Shown: one piece after another, positions 1 to 7,300 of the stretch
Position numbering within the stretch: the stretch's first letter is position 1
Layout of the letters: each line of letters starts with the position of its first letter
Origin: Pseudomonadota bacterium
GTDB lineage: Bacteria; Pseudomonadota; Alphaproteobacteria; Rhizobiales; Xanthobacteraceae
Direction of reading: 5' to 3'
NCBI GenBank assembly: GCA_023431725.1
Contig: JAEYVN010000200.1
Location: 1 to 11,660 of the forward strand
DNA length: 11,660 bases
Program-made: the position numbers and the translations under genes
Notes under the pieces: generated by a model
Told to the model about the DNA's origin: nothing
Databases searched by the model: none
What the model saw: only the letters and a program-made list of their open reading frames with translations

Positions 1-1079
1 GCGCACAGGATAATGAAGGAAATGAATCCGAGATAGCCCGCCTCGGCGGCCGCCAGCATATATGCGTTGTGTACGGTATTGTTCAGGTTTGCTTCGTTGG
101 GATAGACGCCCGCTCGGATCGAATAGCCATAGTTTTTTCCGACATAAGAGTAGTGGTTGACGCCGACACCGAAGGGGTGGTCGTCGAGCATCAAAAGGGC
201 GGCCCGATTGAAGGCCGCGCGTTCGTCGTATTCGTGCTCCATTAACGGGTCGCGCTCAAATCGCTTTTCGAGAGTTTGGTATGCGATTGGTGCCATCACG
301 GCGACGACCAGAACGCCTGCGAGACCGATCATCGCCTTCCAGCGTGTTCTCTCGCGTAGGCAGGAGAGCATGTAAGTAACGGCCAGGTTGAAGCCGATAA
401 TTCCAACAGCCGCTCGTGACGCGATAATCGAGGCGATTGTCAGTCCTAGTAAAGGTGTTGCCGCATTCTGCAACTGGCGCTGCCCGGCCAGGAACAAGGC
501 AAAATGGGGCGACACAACCAGATGAAGGACAAGCCCGAGCGTGTTGCGGTGCGGAAATGTGCCGGACGGCTCGAGAACGTGCAGTCCAAATTTCTGCCAG
601 AGGGTGACGGATAACTGAACCAATAGTCCGAGCGCCATTCCCTTCAGCAACTGGGTCGGCACCTCCGGTGTGGTGCAGGCCTTTGCGATTACGGTGACGA
701 AGAAATAGATTCGGACGAATTGCCAGACGTAAAATAGCGCGGCGAGTGGTTTGTCGGCGTGAAACGCCGATTGGGTGATGGCGATCAGGTACAGTATGAA
801 CGGAATGTGGAAGCGAATGCTGTTCTTGCGATCCCACAAGGCGCAGTAGATCGCGACTGCGATCAGGTCGATGATCGTGACCTGAAGTCCCGGTACATAG
901 CTGAACCAGATTTGGTCCCAGGTGATCAGTGCGACGTTCGCCAGCGGCGTGACCGACGAAATGAACGGTGCCAGACCGATGAATATCCAGAACTTGTTCA
1001 GCGTGTACGCATTCGCTCTCAGAACGAGCGCGAGTGGTATGATGCCGATGATGCCGATAGCGAGAACGATAAATTTCAT
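1..1079 (-). CDS. O-antigen ligase / polysaccharide polymerase-like membrane protein (Wzy_C/WaaL type), C-terminus cut by window edge
   Basis: This frame is open from an ATG at 1077-1079 to the left edge (359 codons visible). It encodes a very hydrophobic polytopic membrane protein that begins with a membrane helix (MKFIVLAIGIIGIIPLALVL). Features typical of the O-antigen ligase/Wzy polymerase superfamily are visible: GTFPHRNTLG near residue 173-182, an SRAAVGIIGF helix at 221-230, a large periplasmic loop with a DDHPFGVGVN segment (299-308), and VHNAYMLAAAEAGYLG at 336-351, matching the family's HN-x-(Y/F)-L...E-x-G signature with His337. Such proteins polymerise or ligate lipid-linked glycans at the periplasmic face of the inner membrane; which glycan cannot be told. 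The start is 51 bases after the glycoside hydrolase stop, and the frame is closed by that same stop, so no upstream start is possible in this frame. No good Shine-Dalgarno sequence is seen, and co-transcription with the hydrolase is likely. ATA, TTA and CTA codons recur, unlike nrnC and lptA. Confidence 0.85.
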   Translation of the reverse strand, partial: MKFIVLAIGIIGIIPLALVLRANAYTLNKFWIFIGLAPFISSVTPLANVALITWDQIWFSYVPGLQVTIIDLIAVAIYCALWDRKNSIRFHIPFILYLIAITQSAFHADKPLAALFYVWQFVRIYFFVTVIAKACTTPEVPTQLLKGMALGLLVQLSVTLWQKFGLHVLEPSGTFPHRNTLGLVLHLVVSPHFALFLAGQRQLQNAATPLLGLTIASIIASRAAVGIIGFNLAVTYMLSCLRERTRWKAMIGLAGVLVVAVMAPIAYQTLEKRFERDPLMEHEYDERAAFNRAALLMLDDHPFGVGVNHYSYVGKNYGYSIRAGVYPNEANLNNTVHNAYMLAAAEAGYLGFISFIILC

Positions 1080-1130
1080 GACGCTATGACGTGTGAGCCC
1101 AAGTGCGCGTGCAAGGGCGCGCCTGAACGC

Positions 1131-3935
1131 TCACTGCACTGCCGCGTTTTGGCCTTGTGCGGCCACTGAATGCAAATAAAGCCACATTGCCGCTGTTGTG
1201 CCGATGGTCTGGTGCACCGTGTATTCCTGTTGCATCACGACCAGCGGGTGCTCGATCAGATACTCATAAAACGGCATGGAAAAGCGGTTGGGCGCAATCG
1301 CACGGTAACGTGCATTATCATCCGTTCCGCTGACGGGCATCGGCGACCAGGGAGGGCCGAATATCCATTCGTGCGCAGTATCAGCCTGCGATGCCCATCC
1401 ATAGAGCGTAATGCCGTCTGGAACTTTTATTCCAAGGGCGCGATGATCCTCATGCAGCGGATGCTTGACGTTTCGCACACCGAGTCCGGTGGTGAAGGAC
1501 AGCCCGACCTGGTTCGCGCCCAGGATATGGGCGGAAGCAACCTGCATTGTTCGTAGGAGTGCGGCGTCCTGACTCAACCGATGGGCGCGAATGAACATTT
1601 GCGTCTGGTTGAAGTCGGGAGCCAGTCCCTGTCCCCAACCGATCGGAGCGTATGGGTGCTTCATGCTGGCGTATGCAACCTTGCCCTGCGCTTCAGCGAC
1701 GGCGCGTGCCTGCTGAAGAAAGAGCTGCCGGATACGCTTTTTGAGTTCCGGATCGGTGCCAGCATGTGTCGCATTGTAATAATCCCATGCGCCATCAGCT
1801 GTCTGCTCGAAAAGCGTGCCGCCCTCTGTCCACGCAGCTTCGAAGATTGACCGGAAATCGTCATTGCCCGTCAGTCTGAACAAGGACGCAGCGGCTGCGG
1901 TGCGAAATTCCGATGCGGCCTTCTGCAGTTTCTCGGCCTGTGCCGGCCACGGCACGTTTGCGAAGGCGCCGGCTTTTGTCGCGATGGCGCGTGGCTCGGC
2001 ATAGTAGGTGTCCGGATCCTTCATGACGCGTTCGGAAAAGTGCCAAGCATCCAAAGCGCTGTTGCGATAAACGGTGGCTAGGGCCTCCTTTCCAAGTCCC
2101 TTCAGTACTCCGGAAAGCTTTGCAGCCGCCGCACTGTATCGGTAAGACGTAATGTGGTCAGGCGCATAAGAATAAACCGCCAGCCCTTCGAGAAAGCTCG
2201 GTTCACCAAGTCTTGGATGCCCGGCGCTTTCAATGCCTCCAGATATGCCGCCATCCGCCGATTGAAGGCGCCGAAAGAAATCCATTGTCCAGATCGCCTC
2301 GTGCACAATGTCGGGAAGATCGTCGGTGCCGGCGTAGAGTGTGGGATCGAGCGCTTCGCTGGATTTTGGGATGTTGAGCGAAACCGACCTCATAGCGGCC
2401 GGAGCACTCTCGTATACGTCGAGAAGCAAAACGCTGATCTGGACGTGAATGATCAGTCGGTCCCAATCGCCGGCGTCCATGTATCCGCCCCAATAATCAA
2501 GCGGTGCCGTTTCGTCCGTCAACCACGTCGAATTTGCGCCGTCGCCCGCAGAGATGAAGCCGGTCGTCGTATTCGACGTCCACGCCAAGGGGAGTCGCGA
2601 CTTGCGCACGGTAACGTTCTGGCCCGGCCGGAAAGACGCAGGACGTGAGTAGCCGAAGCGGCCGTCGAGTTCTATTCCGCTTCGATGGTTGTAAAGGCCG
2701 CCAATCGAAGCGCGTCCGGCGATCAGCCAAATATCCTTTCGCACCTCGAATTTGTCGGACATACCAAGGCCGGGAACATGGATGCGGTACGTTCCGTCCG
2801 CTGTCGGTCTCCACGCACCGAAGTCAAGTTCGAAGACATGCGTGCCTGCACGGTTGGCCTTATGGAGGCGCCAAGCAAGTGGATTGCTACTGGAGGCGGG
2901 TGCGGAATTGCCGGCCGGACCTTCGGCAATTGTGAATGAATCAGGAGATGCGGTCGCTACCGTCGCGAACCCGTTCATGTGTTTCATTGAGCCGGAAAAT
3001 CCGTCCAGCCAGATGCGTTGGCCGTTGGATAGCTTGTTCTGCGGAGCGGATATTGTGGTTGGAGTGCCGAAAGTTAACCGCCCAATCGATACTTTCGGCT
3101 GTGTCAAACTCGGGTAGTCAATAAACGGCGCCCGAAGTCCATTACCGGGCTCGGGATCAGACGGCCCGATCCTGAGTTTGATGTCGGATGTGAACTGTAT
3201 ATCGCCTTTGTCGTCCAGAATATGAAATGTCTTCAGGCCAAAGACTCTGAAATCCACTGCACCTTCCATTGGACCGCCTGGCAGCCATAGCGAAAGATAG
3301 GCAATCTTTCCGTCGTCGGAGGGGTGATAGCCAAGCTGATTGGCCCTGATCGCAATCGCTCTCGTCTGCTTTTTTGAATATTGAAACGGGGTGTCCGGCA
3401 GAGCGTTGTCCGGCCATCGGATGATGTGCGACCCTTCGTCGAGGGGGCGCTCCAGTTGCAGATAGACATAATGTTTCAGGCTGCTGCCGGTTCTCGTGCC
3501 TCCGTCGGATGACCGGTAAATTCCCGAATCGAAAGGCACCGACTTGCGAAAGACCGCGGTGATCCTGTTGCCGCCGATGTTGGCATAGGCGGCCGTGTCG
3601 TCGATGCGCGAGATATCGAGGAAGCGATCAGGTGCCTTGTCCGAAATCCGGACGTGTGACTTGTCAGGTCCAATGACTTTGCCCCATTCGCCATCTACGG
3701 AGACCCAGGTGCCCGCGTCGGCTTGAGACGGGGTATCGAGTTTCCTGATTTGCCCGGGACGAAACTCGGGATCTCGTATTTCGACTGCGATGACATTCGG
3801 AGTGGCTATCGTGACTTCGTGAACTGTCTGCGCGGTCGCATACGGGAGAGGGCCTGCGAGGAGAAGGCAGCCTCCTGCTATGACCGCAATCCAGCTTGCG
3901 AATAGGGGGCTGCCTCCGGGCGCGGATTGCGTCAT
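1131..3935 (-). CDS. secreted glycoside hydrolase family 9 (cellulase-like) protein with enlarged N-terminus
   Basis: This 934-residue protein has a hydrophobic signal segment (about residues 11-36, possible cleavage after ATA), although the n-region lacks basic residues. Next comes an unassigned beta-rich region (about 40-190). A cellulase N-terminal Ig-like domain begins at NQLGYHPSDDGKIAYL (199-214) and ends near FEVRKDIW (396-403); it is interrupted at about 258-360 by an extra segment. The (alpha/alpha)6 catalytic part follows, with GGYMDAGDWDRL carrying both conserved aspartates (Asp487, Asp490) and LGANQVGLSFTTGLG...HEDHR (805-832), which matches the LGxNP...SyxTGfG...HHR region. Family 9 enzymes cleave beta-1,4-glucans by inversion, using an Asp base and a Glu acid. 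The place expected for that Glu (the family's Y-x-x-N-E) reads EYTVHQTIG, with Gln909, so activity is in doubt. Start: ATG at 3933-3935 with AGG about 8-10 bases upstream; the next in-frame Met is residue 223. The polymerase-like gene follows 51 bases downstream, so a role in surface polysaccharide trimming or synthesis is inferred. Confidence 0.88.
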   Translation of the reverse strand: MTQSAPGGSPLFASWIAVIAGGCLLLAGPLPYATAQTVHEVTIATPNVIAVEIRDPEFRPGQIRKLDTPSQADAGTWVSVDGEWGKVIGPDKSHVRISDKAPDRFLDISRIDDTAAYANIGGNRITAVFRKSVPFDSGIYRSSDGGTRTGSSLKHYVYLQLERPLDEGSHIIRWPDNALPDTPFQYSKKQTRAIAIRANQLGYHPSDDGKIAYLSLWLPGGPMEGAVDFRVFGLKTFHILDDKGDIQFTSDIKLRIGPSDPEPGNGLRAPFIDYPSLTQPKVSIGRLTFGTPTTISAPQNKLSNGQRIWLDGFSGSMKHMNGFATVATASPDSFTIAEGPAGNSAPASSSNPLAWRLHKANRAGTHVFELDFGAWRPTADGTYRIHVPGLGMSDKFEVRKDIWLIAGRASIGGLYNHRSGIELDGRFGYSRPASFRPGQNVTVRKSRLPLAWTSNTTTGFISAGDGANSTWLTDETAPLDYWGGYMDAGDWDRLIIHVQISVLLLDVYESAPAAMRSVSLNIPKSSEALDPTLYAGTDDLPDIVHEAIWTMDFFRRLQSADGGISGGIESAGHPRLGEPSFLEGLAVYSYAPDHITSYRYSAAAAKLSGVLKGLGKEALATVYRNSALDAWHFSERVMKDPDTYYAEPRAIATKAGAFANVPWPAQAEKLQKAASEFRTAAAASLFRLTGNDDFRSIFEAAWTEGGTLFEQTADGAWDYYNATHAGTDPELKKRIRQLFLQQARAVAEAQGKVAYASMKHPYAPIGWGQGLAPDFNQTQMFIRAHRLSQDAALLRTMQVASAHILGANQVGLSFTTGLGVRNVKHPLHEDHRALGIKVPDGITLYGWASQADTAHEWIFGPPWSPMPVSGTDDNARYRAIAPNRFSMPFYEYLIEHPLVVMQQEYTVHQTIGTTAAMWLYLHSVAAQGQNAAVQ
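2856..3164 (-). other. insert within the hydrolase Ig-like domain, FCCH-like beta motif
   Basis: Residues about 258-360 of the hydrolase split the Ig-like domain: strands before it (FHILDDKGDIQFTSD) and after it (HVFELDFGAWRPTADGTYRI) are normally close together. The insert includes LSNGQRIWLDGFSGSMKHMN followed by GFATVATASPDSFTI. This fits the repeated pattern NGxxVxIxGxxGMxxLNGxxxTVxxxxxxxFTL seen in FCCH-type (E1 'first catalytic cysteine half'-like) beta modules of bacterial and phage surface proteins. The assignment is by eye. A carbohydrate- or surface-binding role is a guess. Confidence 0.4.
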
Positions 3936-4058
3936 TGCTAACCTATGCGATCGCTCAATACAGATTGGTAAACGGGCAATACTCGACGTAGGCTAACTGG
4001 CCTGGGGCGAGCTATTGAATCACATTTTTGAATAGTCGGCGGTTTTCGCAGAATTTCT

Positions 4059-4064
4059 TATATT
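4059..4064 (+). promoter_or_regulatory. possible -10 element (TATATT)
   Basis: TATATT sits in an AT-rich patch, about 20 bases before a purine-rich GGAGGGG at 4084-4090 and an ATG at 4098. No TTGACA-like box is present 16-18 bases upstream, so this is a weak candidate. The patch could equally serve the minus-strand hydrolase gene. Confidence 0.18.
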
Positions 4065-4097
4065 AACGTTCATTTTTGGCACTGGAGGGGCCGGCGT

Positions 4098-4223
4098 ATG
4101 CGAGAGGTTCCTGTGCGCCGGAGATCGAAGGGCTTGTTCACCTGCATGGTCTTGACGGCGTGCGGATTGCCTGTGCGTTGTCGATTACGGAGGCCGCGCA
4201 ACGCTGCTCGGCCACGATCGTGA
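4098..4223 (+). CDS. doubtful 41-residue ORF with lipobox-like start
   Basis: The ATG at 4098 is preceded by GGAGGGG (4084-4090), a good Shine-Dalgarno match 7-9 bases away, and runs to TGA at 4221-4223. The peptide begins MREVPVRRRSKGLFTCMVLTACGLP: a basic stretch, a short hydrophobic stretch, then LTAC, which fits the lipobox consensus (L-[AST]-[GA]-C). This is like small alphaproteobacterial lipoproteins, but the rest is arginine-rich and the hydrophobic run is short. It lies in the gap between two minus-strand genes. It could be a chance ORF, and I do not recognise it. Confidence 0.22.
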   Translation: MREVPVRRRSKGLFTCMVLTACGLPVRCRLRRPRNAARPRS

Positions 4224-4260
4224 CATGAAAGTTGCGTGAGGCGAAACACCGAGATCGTGG
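4213..4260. repeat. palindrome CACGATCGTG with an inverted partner
   Basis: A perfect 10-base palindrome, CACGATCGTG, occupies 4213-4222. The same half recurs in inverse: CCACGATC at 4212-4219 pairs with GATCGTGG at 4253-4260, with 33 bases between. It overlaps the end of the doubtful 41-codon ORF. It may be an operator-like or structural element, and chance cannot be excluded. Confidence 0.3.
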
Positions 4261-4262
4261 GT

Positions 4263-4279
4263 CATCGGCAAACCCGATG
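4263..4279 (-). terminator. weak hairpin downstream of the NRPS gene
   Basis: CATCGG and CCGATG form a perfect 6-base stem around a 5-base loop, about 55 bases past the NRPS stop. There is no U-run after it on the minus strand, so it is not a classical intrinsic terminator. It is listed as the only hairpin found just downstream of that long gene. Confidence 0.22.
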
Positions 4280-4334
4280 TAAAGCCGGATTTCTGGAACG
4301 GGCACGATGATTAGGCACGGCCGACGAGGGGACG

Positions 4335-7300
4335 TCAGCCGTGGGTTCGGGCTCCGCCGCCTCGGCGCATGGCCAGGGCAGCTCTCCGCTCGGCGGCGCG
4401 CGCCGCGACGAGATCCAAGTGCCTGTTAACGCGATCTGCGTTGCCCAGATGTCCAACGAGTCCGGAGACCGTAGGGAATCTGTACAGGTCGGTGATCGAT
4501 ATTTCCGGTGCGACCTGCGCCTTGATGACGCGGTGCGCTTGCACCGCGAGCAAGGAGTGCCCTCCCAGGCTGAAGAAACTGTCGTTCAACCCGATGCGGT
4601 CGACGCCAAGCACATCCTTGAACACGTCTGCGATCCGCTTCTCCAGATCAGTTGCCGGTGCCACGTAAACGCGGTCTGCGCTGATGGCAGTCTTGCCTCC
4701 GGGCTTCGGGAGAGCTTTCCGGTCGACCTTCAGATTTGGAGTCAATGGGAATTGATCCAGCACGATGAAATGAGCCGGGACCATGAATTCAGGCAACGAC
4801 TTGCGGATGTGCGCGCGAAGCTCGTCATCAGAAATCGGCTTATCTTTGAATTTCAGATAAGCGACGATGCGGGCGTCGCCCGGAGTATCCTCGCGGACGA
4901 TGACCACTGCCTGGCCGACGTCCGGGAGCAAGGCGATACAGTTTTCGATTTCACCAAGTTCGATACGATAACCGCGGACTTTGACCTGGTGGTCCGTGCG
5001 ACCAATGAAATGGATCTCGCCATCGGCGCCAATGCGCACCAGGTCGCCGGTTCGGTACATCCGGCCTCCGGGCACAAAGGGGTCGGCCAGGAATCGTTCG
5101 GCTGTCAGATCCGGACGATTGTGGTACCCGCGGGCCACCCCATCACCGCCAATGAAAAGCTCGCCGGGCAGGCCTTGAGGCATCGGCCTGAGGTCCTGGT
5201 CCAGCACATAAAGCTGCGTGTTGGCGATCGGCGTGCCAAGCGGCACGTTTCCGTCCGTATCGTTGGCTGGCCCGGTCGAAGACCAGATCGTCGTTTCTGT
5301 CGGGCCGTACATATTTTCGACGCTGGCATCGGTAACTTGCCGTAATCGTTTGAGTAGCGAGCCTTGCAGTGCTTCCCCGCCGATAAACAGATGCTTGACT
5401 GAGTGCAGGCCCGCACGGTCTTCTTCGTTCTCAAGGAACATTGTTGCCATGGCCGGCGTGCATTGCAGATGGGTGACGCCGTGCTTGAGCATCAGAGCGC
5501 CCGCGCGCTCAGTGCTTTGCGCTTCGCCGATCACGGTGGGGATGCTGGCCGGCTTTTGTGCCTTGATCGCAGCAACCACCTCTGCAAGCGGCACCAGTGC
5601 GTTCAGGGCGGCGTCGCGTTCGACGCCAAAGTCTACCAGACAGGCAATTTCGTCCACCCCGATCGTGGTCAATTGATTGACGCGCGCGATGGCGTCCTCA
5701 ACTGTGCCGAACAGGCCACTGTCATCGAAGTAGCGCAGGAATGCAAAATCGACGACCGCATCCATCTCTTCGTCGCTGACGCTACGAAGATCCAGGTCGA
5801 CTGCGCGCTGCACACCTTGCGGTTTCCTGAATGCCGGAAACGCCCAAGCGTAGTTCTTGATCAGGCCCGCCGCGCTCTTCAGATAGCGCTTCATCGGCTC
5901 GCGCGCCTGTTCGCGGACCACGTCGCGATCACGGCCGATGAGCGTATGAAGCATCAGCGAGACTTTGTATTGCGACGGGTCGCGGCCGAGGCGCCTGAGT
6001 TCATTGCGATAGGCAGCGATCTTTTCGGCGACCTCCTCGATCGATTGGCCGAGCAGATGGGTCAGCACGTTGGCTCCGTGCCGGGCGGCCTCTATGAACG
6101 TGTCGACGTTGCCCGCGGTCGTGATCCAAAAGGGCAATGTTGCTTGAACCGGACGCGGCTGGGTTACAACCTCAACGCACGTTCCGTCGGACGACGGGAA
6201 GGTGATTTTATCGCCGCGCCAAAGTTTGCGCACCGTATCGATGTCGCGAAGCATTGCGGACTTGTTCGCTGGTGGCGCGTTTTCAGGACGCAGGAGGAAG
6301 TCTTCTGGCATCCAGCCTGACGCGAATGCGAGTGCAACCCGTCCATTACTGATATTGTCTACAACCGCCCATTCCTCCGCAACCCGCACAGGGTGATGAA
6401 GCGGTAGAACGCAGCTGCCGGCCCGAATGGAGACGTTCTTTGTCACGGCCGCAACGGCAGCGCCGGTGACGGATGGATTCGGGTATGGGCCGCCAAAGGC
6501 ATGAAAATGGCGCTCCGGGGTCCACACAGCGTTGAAGCCGTGCTGATCGGCAAATTTGGCTCCGTCCAGGAGCAGCTGATATTTGCCGGCGCCAGGGGTG
6601 TCGTCGTCTCCCCAGTAGAAAAGACCGAACTCCATTGCGCTGGAACGAGCGGCCGTGGCTGGCTGCAACGCGTCTTTGTCATCCTGCAGGATGACGACCT
6701 TGAAGCCGTGCGACAGCGTCCAGAACAACTCCAGCACGGAGATGTCGAACGATAAACTCGTCACGGCCAGCCACACCGGCTGGCTGTTTTCGGGGATTGG
6801 AATGCGTTGGTTCATTCCGGCGAAGAAGTTGACCACGTTCCGATGCTCGATCATCACCCCCTTGGGGCGCCCCGTCGAACCGGACGTATAAATCGCGTAG
6901 GCCAGACCGGTATTCGACGTTTGTGATGCGAGAGGCTTTGCTTCGGGGGCGGCGGCGAGCGCGATTGAAATCGTGATCGGTCTTACACCCGGAATCGTAA
7001 CGGAGCTGAGCGCATCGGGCTCGACCAGCAGGATCGTCAGCCCGCTATCTTCGATCATATAGGATAGACGATCGGCGGGATATTTTGGATCAAGCGGGAC
7101 ATAGGCACCGCCGGCCTTTAAAATCGCCAAGGCGCCAATCACAAGTTCACTCGAGCGCCGGAGATTGAGCCCCACCAGCGTATCGGCATTCACGCCGAGC
7201 GACTGCAAATATTGGGCGACGCGATTGGCGCGCATATCGAGTTCGCGATAGGTCAGGCTTTCGTCGCCGCAGACCAGCGCAATCGCGTCTGGCGTCGCTG

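Larger units (their letters stand above)
3936..4334. other. 399-base intergenic region between the hydrolase and NRPS genes
   Basis: No convincing gene lies here. The left part (about 4010-4075) is distinctly AT-rich for this genome, with runs of T and TATATT at 4059-4064, and probably holds the promoter of the hydrolase/polymerase unit on the minus strand. I found no clean -35/-10 pair in either direction. The right part (4200-4330) has short palindromes and a small hairpin downstream of the NRPS stop. A 41-codon ORF is noted separately. All frames in the right part are broken by stops within a few dozen codons. Confidence 0.6.

Noticed and set aside
256..837. 193-codon open frame on the minus strand
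   Set aside because: It is out of frame with the polytopic membrane protein covering 1-1079 on the same strand, which carries family motifs and hydrophobic helices; this frame has Arg/His-rich, non-protein-like content.
4071..4095. TTGGCACTGG as a sigma-54 -24 box before the 41-codon ORF
   Set aside because: TGGCAC is present but the position that should read TTGC is GGGC, so the -12 element is missing.
4098..4330. Transposase remnant in the gap beside the NRPS
   Set aside because: One frame reads protein-like for about 35 codons, but it matches no transposase motif I recognise, and there are no terminal repeats or target duplications.
4341..5345. 334-codon open frame on the plus strand
   Set aside because: It is the reverse of the adenylation C-terminal part and carrier domain, which hold all expected motifs; no independent support.
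5403..6320. 305-codon open frame on the plus strand
   Set aside because: It lies opposite the monooxygenase/adenylation part of the NRPS, whose motifs are continuous; composition is that of a shadow frame.
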